Assembly (NCBI RefSeq): GCF_023101165.1
Contig: NZ_CP078076.1
Coordinates: 1,984,001-2,048,000, forward strand
DNA from: Microbacterium sufflavum
GTDB taxonomy: Bacteria; Actinomycetota; Actinomycetes; Actinomycetales; Microbacteriaceae
Length of the DNA stretch: 64,000 nucleotides
Direction of reading: 5' to 3'
The notes beneath the pieces were generated by a model. It saw only the letters and a program-made list of their open reading frames with translations. It searched no databases and was not told the origin of the DNA. A program made the translations under genes and the position numbers. Numbering within the stretch: position 1 is the stretch's first letter; each line of letters opens with the position of its first letter. Positions 45,835 through 54,618 of the stretch are shown here, piece after piece.

Positions 45835-47325
45835 TCAGTTGTGGACGGAGACCTCGAGGCCCACGGGCGACCAGTCGTAGACGTACTTCGCGAGGTCGAT
45901 CGGCAGGTTCACGCAGCCGTGGCTCATGCGGTTGCCGAAGTTGTTGTGCCAGTACGTGCCGTGGAAGCCGATGTTCGTGGTGAACCAGGTTATCCACGGG
46001 ACGTTCTCGGTGCAGTACGGGGCGCCGGGGTAGCAGCCCATGTCCTGCATGCGCGTGTGGGCGAAGACCTTGAAGTTGCCCGTCGGCGTCGGAGTGCCGG
46101 GCAGCCCGGTCGAGACGGCCCACGACTTCACGACCGCATTGTTCTCGTACAGCGTGGCCCGCTGCGAGCCCAGGTCGATGTCGATGCGACGGAACAGGTT
46201 GACCGTCTCGAACGGCGTCTCGGTGACGGTCAGCGCGAACACACCGTCGCCGGCGGCGAGCTGGGTCGCGAACTGCTCCGCGATCTGGGAGGTGTCACCC
46301 AGCGCGCGTCCGGTGACGCCCTCCTGCTCGGCGCGCAGCACGGTGCCGGCCGAGTCGACGATGACGGTCGCATTGACCGGGGCGCGGTCGACCGCGGCCG
46401 GAAGCGCGTCGACGGTCGCCTGGATCGCCTGCGGGTCGGCCTGGATGCGCAGCTGACCTTCGTCGTCCACGACGGTCAGCCAGGAGGCGGCCGTGGCGGG
46501 GTCGATCGGGACCGTGCGCTCCTCGCCGACGTAGAAGCCGATCGTGGCGAGCATGGTGTTGAGTTCGCTCGCCGTGGCGGTCGCGTCGGCGTCACTCACG
46601 GCGGGAAGGGCTTCGGCGGGGCCGCCCGGATACTCGAAGGAGGTGCGACCGTCGCCGACCGCGTCGACGAACGCCGTGCCGAGGTCGCCGAGGTCGATGC
46701 CGGTGCCGGCTTCCGAAGGCGTGATCGTGTACGCGCCGGTCGCGGCGTCGAACACGACTCCCGCATCGACCGGGTCGACGAAACTCGCGGGAACGGCGTC
46801 CCGCAGGGCGGCCGTGGCCTTCTCGGGGTCGAGGGTGATGTCGGCCGGTACCGGGTCTCCCATCCAGGACCCGAGGTTCCAGAGCGGGTGGGCGGCGAAG
46901 GCGGCATCGGCCAGGGCGGTGGCATCGGCCGTGGCGCCCAGGTCGGCGCCCGTGAGGACCGCGCCGTCGCCCTCACCCGTGAGCGTGACCTCCGTCTGCG
47001 CCAGGTGCGTGCTGATCGCGTCGGCGGCGGCGCCCGGCGTCATCCATCCGACGGGGATGCCCGCGACGGTCGTCCCGGGTGCGATGAGGATCGCGGAGGC
47101 CGCTCCCGCGCCGAGCAGGACGACTCCGACGCCGAGACCGATCCACAGGCCGAGGCGGCGCTTCTTGGGAGACGGTTCGATCGGAGCCCAGGCCAGGGGC
47201 TGCTCACCGGTGTGCGGCGGAACCGTCTCGGTGGGCGTATCCGCGGGCGCGAGCACGCTGGTGGGCGTGCCGTCGTCGGCAGGAGCTCCCGTCGCAGCGC
47301 CCGGTACGGAAATCACATCGGTCAC
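45835..47325 (-). CDS. L,D-transpeptidase (YkuD domain) with peptidoglycan-binding-like region
   Basis: 496 residues from GTG 47325. A cytoplasmic Pro/Thr-rich segment of about 55 residues is followed by one membrane helix (LGLWIGLGVGVVLLGAGAASAILIA, about 58-82). Residues about 90-360 resemble tandem PG_binding_4 (YoaR-like) domains. The YkuD domain at the C-terminus has FHGTYWHNNFGNRMSHGCVNLP with the catalytic cysteine about C471. It cross-links or modifies peptidoglycan outside the membrane. In organisms with B-type peptidoglycan its role is unclear. GGGGGG precedes the start. Confidence 0.93.
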   Translation of the reverse strand: MTDVISVPGAATGAPADDGTPTSVLAPADTPTETVPPHTGEQPLAWAPIEPSPKKRRLGLWIGLGVGVVLLGAGAASAILIAPGTTVAGIPVGWMTPGAAADAISTHLAQTEVTLTGEGDGAVLTGADLGATADATALADAAFAAHPLWNLGSWMGDPVPADITLDPEKATAALRDAVPASFVDPVDAGVVFDAATGAYTITPSEAGTGIDLGDLGTAFVDAVGDGRTSFEYPGGPAEALPAVSDADATATASELNTMLATIGFYVGEERTVPIDPATAASWLTVVDDEGQLRIQADPQAIQATVDALPAAVDRAPVNATVIVDSAGTVLRAEQEGVTGRALGDTSQIAEQFATQLAAGDGVFALTVTETPFETVNLFRRIDIDLGSQRATLYENNAVVKSWAVSTGLPGTPTPTGNFKVFAHTRMQDMGCYPGAPYCTENVPWITWFTTNIGFHGTYWHNNFGNRMSHGCVNLPIDLAKYVYDWSPVGLEVSVHN

Positions 47326-47384
47326 GAACTACACCCCCCGCGGTTCTGACGCATCCAGTCTCTCAATGGTACGGGATGGCAGGT

Positions 47385-47422
47385 AACGGGGAGGCAACGG
47401 TCTGCTACCCTGCCTCCCCGTT
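47385..47422 (-). terminator. ridA terminator
   Basis: AACGGGGAGGCA pairs with TGCCTCCCCGTT around a 14-base loop, 24 bases past the ridA stop on the minus strand. Confidence 0.7.
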
Positions 47423-47446
47423 CTCCGGACACGTCCGGCTGCGCGG

Positions 47447-47851
47447 TCAGTCGATGACGGCGAGACCGTCGATCTCGACGAGCATCTCCTCGCGCGGAAG
47501 GCCGGTGAAGACGGTGGTGCGCGAGGGCAGGACCCCGCTCGTCGTGTGCGCCTCGACGAACGCGCCGTAGGCCTCGTTCATGATGGGGAAGTCCTCGCGC
47601 TTGGTCAGGTAGACGCGGAGCATCACGACGTCGTCGAACGTGGCGCCGGACGCCTCGACGATCGCCTTGACGTTCTCGAGCGTGCGGGTGGTCTGTGCCG
47701 CGACATCGCCGGGGTGGAGGTACTCGTTCGTGACGGGGTCGACCGGGCCCTGGCCGGAGACCTGCACGATCGGGCCCTTGCGCACTCCCTGCGAGAAGGT
47801 GTGGGCGGGGGCGGGGGCGGCGTCGGTCGAAACTCGTGTCTTCGCGGTCAT
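47447..47851 (-). CDS. RidA family reactive-intermediate deaminase
   Basis: 134 residues. Family features are GPIVQVSGQGPVDP, VMLRVYLTKREDFPIMNEAYGAF with the catalytic arginine in PSRTTVFTGLP, and the final EIDGLAVID. RidA proteins hydrolyse the 2-aminoacrylate-type enamine/imine released by PLP dehydratases. The divergent neighbour is such an enzyme, and the start codons are only 25 bases apart. TAGGCT and 6 bases precede the ATG: leaderless. Confidence 0.93.
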   Translation of the reverse strand: MTAKTRVSTDAAPAPAHTFSQGVRKGPIVQVSGQGPVDPVTNEYLHPGDVAAQTTRTLENVKAIVEASGATFDDVVMLRVYLTKREDFPIMNEAYGAFVEAHTTSGVLPSRTTVFTGLPREEMLVEIDGLAVID

Positions 47852-47857
47852 GCCGCC

Positions 47858-47870
47858 AGCCTAGTAGCCT
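47858..47870. promoter_or_regulatory. Adjacent divergent -10 boxes for ridA and the deaminase gene
   Basis: TAGGCT on the minus strand (47863-47858) and TAGCCT on the plus strand (47865-47870) are one base apart, each 6 bases from its start codon. The -35 region of each promoter must lie inside the other gene's first codons, so polymerase can occupy only one at a time. Confidence 0.75.
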
Positions 47871-47876
47871 TGTTAG

Positions 47877-49094
47877 ATGCCTCTACAAATTCCGGATCCC
47901 GTTCTCGGCGCCTGGGCGAAGGGGTTCCCGGCGCGCGCCGCAGGGCTGCGGCTCTCCGAGGTCGGGCAGGCCGGACTGCACCTCTCCGACCTGGTCACGC
48001 CGGTGCTCACGGTGCACGCCGACGCGCTGACGCACAACGAGCAGACCGTGTTCGCGTGGGCCGCACAGCAGGGCGTGGGCCTGGCCCCGCACGGCAAGAC
48101 CACGATGGCCCCCGCGCTGTGGCAGCGGCTGCTCGACGCGGGCGCCTGGGGCATCTCCGTCGCGACGCCCTGGCAAGCGGAAGTGGCCGTGACCGCCGGA
48201 GTGCCGACCGTCCTGATCGCCAACGCGGTCACGGATGCCGCTGCCGCCCGTCGCCTCGGCGAACTGCTCGCCGCCGACCACGACCTGCGGATCCTGTGCT
48301 GGGCGGACGCGGTCGACGGCGTCCGCATCCTCGCCGATGCCCTCTCCGATGCTGCCCGCCCCCTCGACGTGCTCGTGGAGCTGGGCGGCGCGCACGGACG
48401 CACGGGTGCCCGCAGCGTGGAGGAGGGCGAGCGCATCGCCGCCGCGATCGCCGCCGCACCGGGCCTGCGCCTCGCCGGAGTGACCGGATACGAGGGGCCG
48501 TTCGGGCCGGATCGGTCCGCGGCGTCGGTCGCCGCGGTCGACGCCTACCTGGACACCCTGGTCGAGCTGCACCGCCGACTCGACTACCCGGAGGGGCCTC
48601 GTCCGGTCGTGAGCGCGGGCGGGAGCTCCTTCCCCGACCGGGCCGCCGCCGTGCTGTCGCCGCTCGCTCCCGAGGCCGACGTGGTGCTGCGCTCCGGAGC
48701 GTTCCAGATCCACGACGACGGGTTCTACGCCCGGATGTCGCCCTTCGGCCCGCTGACCGGTACGGCACCGCTGCGGTCGGCCATGCACGCCTGGTCGCGC
48801 GTGGTCTCCCAGCCCGAGGATGCCCTGGCGCTGCTCGACGCCGGACGCCGTGACGTGCCGTTCGACCTCGACCTGCCGGTGCCGCAGAGCGTCGAGGGCG
48901 AGATCACGGCGCTCAACGATCAACATGCTTTCCTGCGGCTCGCGGACGGCGCCGCGGCCGCGGTCGGCGAGGTCGTGCGGCTCGGGCTCTCGCACCCGTG
49001 CACCGCGTTCGACAAGTGGCGGGTGGTCGCGGTGATCGACGATCCCGACGCGGACGACCCTCGAGTGATCGGAGCGGTGGCGACGTGCTTCTGA
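47877..49094 (+). CDS. D-serine-dehydratase-like / amino acid deaminase, PLP fold type III
   Basis: 405 residues. The PLP lysine is K74 in LAPHGKTTMAP, the motif of D-threonine aldolase and eukaryotic-type D-serine dehydratase. The C-terminal domain has LSHPCTAFDKW, where H373 and C375 would bind the zinc ion essential for D-serine dehydratase. VTPVLTVHADALTHN and VELGGAHGRTGAR are barrel segments. It likely deaminates a D-hydroxyamino acid via an enamine, fitting the divergent RidA. The D-aminoacylase fusion gene starts inside its 3' end (10-base overlap), so it would use the D-amino acids released. Leaderless start. Confidence 0.9.
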   Translation: MPLQIPDPVLGAWAKGFPARAAGLRLSEVGQAGLHLSDLVTPVLTVHADALTHNEQTVFAWAAQQGVGLAPHGKTTMAPALWQRLLDAGAWGISVATPWQAEVAVTAGVPTVLIANAVTDAAAARRLGELLAADHDLRILCWADAVDGVRILADALSDAARPLDVLVELGGAHGRTGARSVEEGERIAAAIAAAPGLRLAGVTGYEGPFGPDRSAASVAAVDAYLDTLVELHRRLDYPEGPRPVVSAGGSSFPDRAAAVLSPLAPEADVVLRSGAFQIHDDGFYARMSPFGPLTGTAPLRSAMHAWSRVVSQPEDALALLDAGRRDVPFDLDLPVPQSVEGEITALNDQHAFLRLADGAAAAVGEVVRLGLSHPCTAFDKWRVVAVIDDPDADDPRVIGAVATCF

Positions 49095-52000
49095 GTGCGG
49101 AGAAGGCAGCGGCCGGGCTGGTCAGGGTCTACCGCTCGGCCACGGTCGTCGACGGCTCCGGTGCGCCGCGGTTCACAGCCGACGTGGCGGTGGAGGGCGC
49201 GCGGATCGTCGCGGTCGTGCCCGAAGGGGAGGACGCACAGCTCGAGCTGCCCGAGGGCGGCGTGGAGGTGGAGGCCTCCGGCCTCGTGCTCGCGCCCGGC
49301 TTCATCGACATGCATGCGCACAGCGACCTCGCGGTGCTGAGCGGTGCCGCGCACGACGCGAAGATCCGTCAGGGCGTGACCTGCGAGGTGCTCGGCCAGG
49401 ACGGCCTCGGGTACGCGCCGCTCGACGACGCGACAGCCGCGGTGATCCCCGCGCAGATCGCGGGGTGGAACGGCCTGCCCACCACGGTGCCGTGGCGGTC
49501 GATGAGCGATCTGCTGGCAGAGATCGACGCCGCCGCGGTCGCGAACGCCGCGGTGCTCGTTCCGCAGGGGAACCTCCGGATGATGGTGGTCGGGCACGAG
49601 AACCGCGCGGCGACCGCGGAGGAGATCGAGGCGATGGCCGCGCTGCTCGGCGAGGCTCTGGACGCAGGGGCGTTCGGCATGTCGAGCGGCCTGACCTATA
49701 CACCGGGCATGTACGCCGACACCGCGGAGCTCGAGGCCCTGTGCCGTGTGGTCGCCGAGCGCGGGGGATACTGGGCGCCGCACACCCGCAGTTACGGCGC
49801 GGCCGCGTTGGATGCGTACCGCGAGGCCGTCGAGATCGGCCGTCGCACGGGTTGCCCGGTGCACCTGACGCACGCCACGATGAACTTCGCCCCCAACCGC
49901 GGCCGGGCCGACGAGCTGCTCGAGATCGTCGACGCGGCGATCGCGGACGGCGTCGACGTGACGCTCGACACCTATCCGTATCTCCCCGGCGCGACCACGC
50001 TCTCTGCCCTGTTGCCCAGCCGGCTGGCGGCGTCGGGCGACCTGCTGGCCGCCATCGCCGGGCTGGATGCCGAGGGGCGCGAGGCCGTCCGCGTGGAGCT
50101 GGAGGAGCTCGGCTGCGACGGCTTCCACGGGGAGCGTGCCGACTGGTCGGCCATCCAGATCTCCGGCACCGCGAATCCGGCTCTCGCGGGCCTCGTCGGC
50201 CGCACGGTCGCCGAGATCGCGAACGACTCGGGGCGGCGGGCCGTCGACGTGGTGCTCGACACCATCCTCGAGGACGCCGGGGCGACCGGCGTGCTGATGC
50301 ACATCGGCGATGAGGACAACGTGCGCGCGATCATGCGGCACCCGCGGCATTCCGGCGGCAGTGACGGCATCCTGATCGGGGCTCGTCCGCACCCTCGCGG
50401 CCGCGGCACGTTCGCGCGCTACCTGGGGCATTACGTGCGCGAGCTCGGGGTGCTGACGCTGGAGGAGGCCGTGCGCCACCTCTCGGGCAACCCCGCGGCC
50501 CGTCTGGGACTCGACCGCGGCGATGCGCCTCGCGGGATCATCCGCGTCGGCGCCACCGCAGACCTGGTGCTGTTCGATCCGCTCACGGTCGCCGCGGGCG
50601 CCACGTTCGAGGAGCCGCATCGGCCGCCGATCGGCGTCCACGAGGTGCTGGTGGCGGGCGTGCCCGTGGTCCTGGACGGCGTCGTGACCGGTGCCGTCGC
50701 CGGACGGGCCCTGCGCCTGCCGCCGCCCGCGCACCGGGCGACCGTGCCGGCGATCGCGGCGCACGTCGATGCCGCGGCTGCTCGGTTCGCGTGGCGGCCG
50801 GACACCCCGATCGACGCGGTGCCCGAGCTGTCCGCGTCCGTCGACTGGCTGGGCGGGGGAGGCCAGGGGACCGGTCAGGGCATCCGTCTCACGCTGGATG
50901 ACGCCCTCGGGGCCGCGGCCGCCCGCGCCGGCCGCGTGGGGGACGAGGCGTTCCGCGTGACCGTGTCCGCCGACGGGGTCGAGATCCGCGGTGCGAGTCC
51001 GCTCGGGGTCTCCCGGGGCGCCACCGTGCTGCGGCAGCTGCGCGACCCCGACGCCCCTGCGCAGGCCGAGGTGCTGCTTCCGGCCGGTGTGTGGGAGGGG
51101 GCGCCGGCGTACGGCTGGCGCGGCGTCATGCTCGACGTGGCGCGGCACTTCCGCCCGGTCGACGACGTGCGGCGCCTGATCGACCTGCTGGCGCTGCACC
51201 ACCTGAACATCCTGCAGCTGCACCTCACCGACGATCAGGGCTGGCGGTTCGAAGTGCCCGGCTACCCGCGGTTGACGGAGGTCAGCGCGCGACGGGAGGC
51301 CACCCAGCGCGGGCACGGGCCCGAGGCCACGGTCGAGCCCGGCGTGCACGAGGGCTTCTACACGACGGACGAGCTGCGCGACCTCGTCCGTTATGCGGCG
51401 GAGCGCGGCGTGACCCTGGTGCCGGAGGTCGAGCTGCCCGGGCACATCCAGGCCGCGCTGGCCGCGTACCCCGAGCTCGGCAACACCGATGTGGGCGTGC
51501 CGGCGAGCGGCCCGTGGGAGCGGTTCGGCGTGAACGCACGCACGCTCGCCCCGACGGAGGCCTCGCTGGCGTTCGGCCGTGCGGCGATCGATGCCCTCTG
51601 CGACGTGTTCGACGCGGAGTGGATCGGGATCGGCGGCGACGAGGTGCCCGTGACGGAGTGGGCGCAGAGCGAGGCGGCGGCGGAGCGGATGCGCGCGCTG
51701 GGCCTGGCGACGCCGCACGACGTGCAGCCCTGGTTCACCGCGCACTTCGTGGCGCACGTGCGCTCGCGGGGGCGGACGGCGCTCGCGTGGGACGAGGTGC
51801 TGGAGGGCGAGGTGCCGGAGGGCGTGCGCATCCTCGCGTGGCGCGGACCCGTCGCGATGCGCGAGGCGCTGAGCCGCGGGATCCCCGTGGTGGCGTGCCC
51901 CGACCTGGAGGTCTACCTCGACTATCCGCAGTCGGAGTCGCCCGAGGAGCCGATCAGGGTGGGACCCCCGCTGCCGCTCGCCCGCGCGTACTCGCTCCGG

Positions 52001-52354
52001 ATCGAGGACGGTGCGGTGGGCGGTCAGGCGAACGTGTGGAGCGAGCACCTGCCCAGCCGGGACCGCGTGGACTTCGCGATGTTCCCGCGGCTCGCCGCGA
52101 TCGCCGAGCGGCTGTGGGAGGGCGGGGAACCGAGGCCGTTCGCGGACTTCATGCGGCGGCTTCCGACGCATCTGCGTCGCCTGGCGGCGGCGGGGGTGCG
52201 GTATCGTCCGCTGGATGGCCCGTCCCCGGATCAGCGCCGCCCCGGCGTTCCGGGAAAGCCGCTGACGGTGGAGGCGCGCGAGGCCATCGTCGCGGGGCTG
52301 GTGGAGCGGCTCCTGGACGGTTCTGCGGCACGGGCCCGCGCGGCTCGAAAGTAA
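49085..52354 (+). CDS. D-aminoacylase fused to GH20 beta-N-acetylhexosaminidase
   Basis: 1089 residues in one uninterrupted frame from GTG 49085. Residues about 10-540 are an N-acyl-D-amino acid deacylase (amidohydrolase fold): HxH metal site H77/H79 in GFIDMHAHSD, HLTHATMNFAP, GSDGILIGARPHPRGRGTFARYLG and LSGNPAARLGL. Residues about 550-1075 are GH20: domain 2, then YGWRGVMLDVARHF, LHLTDDQGWR and the catalytic D852-E853 in GIGGDEVP. No signal peptide, so cytoplasmic. The pairing implies a substrate bearing both a terminal N-acetylhexosamine and an N-acyl-D-amino acid, such as a muropeptide-derived compound (inference). Confidence 0.9.
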   Translation: MLLSAEKAAAGLVRVYRSATVVDGSGAPRFTADVAVEGARIVAVVPEGEDAQLELPEGGVEVEASGLVLAPGFIDMHAHSDLAVLSGAAHDAKIRQGVTCEVLGQDGLGYAPLDDATAAVIPAQIAGWNGLPTTVPWRSMSDLLAEIDAAAVANAAVLVPQGNLRMMVVGHENRAATAEEIEAMAALLGEALDAGAFGMSSGLTYTPGMYADTAELEALCRVVAERGGYWAPHTRSYGAAALDAYREAVEIGRRTGCPVHLTHATMNFAPNRGRADELLEIVDAAIADGVDVTLDTYPYLPGATTLSALLPSRLAASGDLLAAIAGLDAEGREAVRVELEELGCDGFHGERADWSAIQISGTANPALAGLVGRTVAEIANDSGRRAVDVVLDTILEDAGATGVLMHIGDEDNVRAIMRHPRHSGGSDGILIGARPHPRGRGTFARYLGHYVRELGVLTLEEAVRHLSGNPAARLGLDRGDAPRGIIRVGATADLVLFDPLTVAAGATFEEPHRPPIGVHEVLVAGVPVVLDGVVTGAVAGRALRLPPPAHRATVPAIAAHVDAAAARFAWRPDTPIDAVPELSASVDWLGGGGQGTGQGIRLTLDDALGAAAARAGRVGDEAFRVTVSADGVEIRGASPLGVSRGATVLRQLRDPDAPAQAEVLLPAGVWEGAPAYGWRGVMLDVARHFRPVDDVRRLIDLLALHHLNILQLHLTDDQGWRFEVPGYPRLTEVSARREATQRGHGPEATVEPGVHEGFYTTDELRDLVRYAAERGVTLVPEVELPGHIQAALAAYPELGNTDVGVPASGPWERFGVNARTLAPTEASLAFGRAAIDALCDVFDAEWIGIGGDEVPVTEWAQSEAAAERMRALGLATPHDVQPWFTAHFVAHVRSRGRTALAWDEVLEGEVPEGVRILAWRGPVAMREALSRGIPVVACPDLEVYLDYPQSESPEEPIRVGPPLPLARAYSLRIEDGAVGGQANVWSEHLPSRDRVDFAMFPRLAAIAERLWEGGEPRPFADFMRRLPTHLRRLAAAGVRYRPLDGPSPDQRRPGVPGKPLTVEAREAIVAGLVERLLDGSAARARAARK

Positions 52355-52397
52355 TGTAACGTTTCGGTAACCCTGGCCGCGGCCTCGCGGGCAGAGG

Positions 52398-52432
52398 TTG
52401 CGCAATTTTTGTTCGTAAGGTCTACTAACAAA
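52398..52432. promoter_or_regulatory. Promoter and operator of the ROK regulator gene
   Basis: TTTGTTCGTA (52408-52417) and TACTAACAAA (52423-52432) are inverted copies with 9 of 10 matches and a 5-base centre. TTGCGC (52399-52404) and TCTACT (52421-52426) form a promoter with 16-base spacing, so the dyad covers the -10 and start site. A run of T residues makes this the most A+T-rich spot nearby. Confidence 0.7.
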
Positions 52433-52433
52433 C

Positions 52434-53621
52434 ATGTCCGTTTCGGATGATCAGCGCCCCGCGGCGACGACAGACTTCGTCGCCGCGAACGCGCACGCCT
52501 TCGGGCCCGCGCGGCACCTGCGCTCGCGAACCAAGGTGCTCCCCGAGCACGCCCGCGGACACAACCGCGCCCTCGTGCTGCAGACGCTGTACCACTCCGG
52601 AGCGATGAGTCGCGCCGACCTCTCCCGGGAGACCGGACTGACCCGGGTCACGATCTCCGACCTCGTCGCGGAGTTCATCGCCGACGGCATCGTGATCGAG
52701 ATGGGCGTCCGCGAGGCGGTGGGTCCGGGGAAGCCGCCGATCCTCATCGACATCGACCGCGCCGGGCACCAGATCGTCGGCCTCGACCTGTCGGGTCCGA
52801 ACGCTTTCGAGGGAGCCGTGCTGAGCCTCGACGGCGACGTGCTGGAGCGCCGCCAGGTGCCTCGCCCGGAGCGCCCGGACGGGGAGGCCGCCTACGCCGC
52901 GCTCCGCGAGCTCGCACAGAGCCTCGTCGACGCCGCCACGCGCCCCGTGCTCGGCGTCGGCATCGGCACGCCGGGCGTCGTGCGACCGGACGGTCTGGTG
53001 CTGAGCTCGCCCAACCTCGGCTGGACCGACTTCCCGCTCGAGGCGAAGCTCGGCGCCGAGCTCGACCTGCCCGTCCTCGCGCGCAACGACGCGAACGCCG
53101 CTGTCCTCGCGGAATACACCTTCGGCGAGGCGAAGGCCGACTTCATGCTCATCAAGATCGGCCGAGGCGTGGGTGCCGGCCTCATCACGGGCAGCCAGCC
53201 GCTGCTGGGCAGTCGCTTCGCCGCGGGGGAGATCGGACACGTGGTCGTCGGCACCGATGGCGGCCCGCGCTGCGCCTGCGGCAAGATCGGCTGCCTGGAG
53301 GCCTGGCTCAGCGTCAGCCGGATGCGGGAGGCCCTCGACGCCGACCCCTCGGCGCGCGAGGACATCCTGCGCGACGCCGGCACGCGCATGGCCATCGCCA
53401 TCGCCCCGATCGTCGCCGCGCTCGACCTGTCCGAGGTCGTCCTCTCCGGCCCGGCGGAACTGCTCGACGGCACGCTGATCGACGCCGCGGTCGAGACCCT
53501 GCACGCGCGCACCTTGGAGGGCGTGTTCGAAGACGTGATGGTGCGGCTCACGCATCAGGACGACATCGTGCTCCGCGGAGCCGCGGTCATGGTGCTCTCC
53601 GGGCAGCTGGGGGTGTCGTGA
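52434..53621 (+). CDS. ROK family transcriptional regulator (NagC/Mlc type)
   Basis: 395 residues. An N-terminal winged helix-turn-helix (NRALVLQTLYHSGAMSRADLSRETGLTRVTISDLV, about residues 43-77) precedes a ROK domain with the zinc motif CACGKIGCLEAW and the sugar site LARNDANAAVLAE and GEIGHVVVG. It probably represses the amino-sugar genes here and itself, with an amino sugar or its phosphate as effector. The dyad at 52408-52432 is the likely site. TCTACT plus 7 bases suggests leaderless translation. The kinase and nagB genes follow. Confidence 0.92.
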   Translation: MSVSDDQRPAATTDFVAANAHAFGPARHLRSRTKVLPEHARGHNRALVLQTLYHSGAMSRADLSRETGLTRVTISDLVAEFIADGIVIEMGVREAVGPGKPPILIDIDRAGHQIVGLDLSGPNAFEGAVLSLDGDVLERRQVPRPERPDGEAAYAALRELAQSLVDAATRPVLGVGIGTPGVVRPDGLVLSSPNLGWTDFPLEAKLGAELDLPVLARNDANAAVLAEYTFGEAKADFMLIKIGRGVGAGLITGSQPLLGSRFAAGEIGHVVVGTDGGPRCACGKIGCLEAWLSVSRMREALDADPSAREDILRDAGTRMAIAIAPIVAALDLSEVVLSGPAELLDGTLIDAAVETLHARTLEGVFEDVMVRLTHQDDIVLRGAAVMVLSGQLGVS

Positions 53622-53652
53622 CCTCCGCGACCACGACCGAGACCGGCATCCG

Positions 53653-54618
53653 ATGACCGGAACCGCTGCCGCCGACCTGCCCGGTCGGCCGATTCGTGTT
53701 GGCCTGGATGTCGGCGGAACCAAGATCGACGCCGTCGCCGTCGACCCCGCCGGTGAGATCCTCGGACGCCTGCGCCGCGCCACGGGCTGGGGCGAGGACG
53801 CCGTCGTCGACAGCATCGTGTCGACCGTCGTCGCCCTCGCCGATGAGACCGGGGTCCCGCTGTCGGCCGTCGGGTCCGTCGGTGTGGGCATCCCCGGGCT
53901 GGTCGATGCGGACGCGGGGCGCGTCGTGCACGCCGTCAACCTCGGGGTCGAGTCGCTCGACCTGGCCGACCGGGCGGAGCGAGCGCTCGGCGTGCCGTTC
54001 CGCGTCGAGAACGACGTGAAGGCGGCGGCGCTCGGAGCTGCCGTGCTCAGCGGCGTGAGCGGTTCGATGGCGTACCTGAACCTCGGCACCGGTGTGGCCG
54101 CGGGCATCGTCGTGGACGGTAGCATCTGGCGAGGATCGCGCGGGACCGCCGGCGAGGTCGGCCACATCTCGGTCGACCCGCACGGACGCCTGTGCGGGTG
54201 CGGACAGCGCGGTTGCGTGGAGACGTTCTGCGGCGGCGGCGCACTCGCCAAGGCCTGGGGTCGACCCGGCGCGCTGCCGGTCAGGGACATCTTCGACGCC
54301 GCCGATGCCGGCGACCCGCTGGCGCTCGCGCTGCGTGACGACCTCTTCTTCGGCGCGGCCGCCGCGGTCCGCGTGCTGGTGCTGTCGGCCGACGTCGAGA
54401 CGGTGGTGATCGGGGGCGGCCTCACGGCCATGGGAAGCCGCCTCGACGAAGGCATCAGGGCCGCACTGCACGCCGGCGCCGAGGCGTCACCGTTCGCGAG
54501 GTCTCTGCGCCTGGATGAGAGAATCGAACTGCTCCCCGCGGGTTCCCCCGCCGCCGCACTCGGCGCCGCTCTGGTGGGCGCATCCATTTCTGAGAAGGAG
54601 ATCGTTCCGCATGGCTGA
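53653..54618 (+). CDS. ROK family sugar kinase (N-acetylglucosamine or glucose kinase)
   Basis: 321 residues. The ATP phosphate loop is VGLDVGGTKIDAV, the sugar site includes VENDVKAAALGA, with catalytic Asp in END, and GEVGHISVDPHGRLCGCGQRGCVE gives the ROK zinc cysteines. Position between a NagC-like regulator and nagB favours N-acetylglucosamine as substrate; glucose or N-acetylmannosamine cannot be excluded. It starts 31 bases after the regulator's stop and overlaps nagB by 8 bases. Confidence 0.88.
   Translation: MTGTAAADLPGRPIRVGLDVGGTKIDAVAVDPAGEILGRLRRATGWGEDAVVDSIVSTVVALADETGVPLSAVGSVGVGIPGLVDADAGRVVHAVNLGVESLDLADRAERALGVPFRVENDVKAAALGAAVLSGVSGSMAYLNLGTGVAAGIVVDGSIWRGSRGTAGEVGHISVDPHGRLCGCGQRGCVETFCGGGALAKAWGRPGALPVRDIFDAADAGDPLALALRDDLFFGAAAAVRVLVLSADVETVVIGGGLTAMGSRLDEGIRAALHAGAEASPFARSLRLDERIELLPAGSPAAALGAALVGASISEKEIVPHG

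Noticed and set aside
53618-53656. Twelve-codon frame between the ROK regulator and the ROK kinase
   Set aside because: Its stop overlaps the kinase ATG, but it has no ribosome site of its own and such short frames arise easily by chance.
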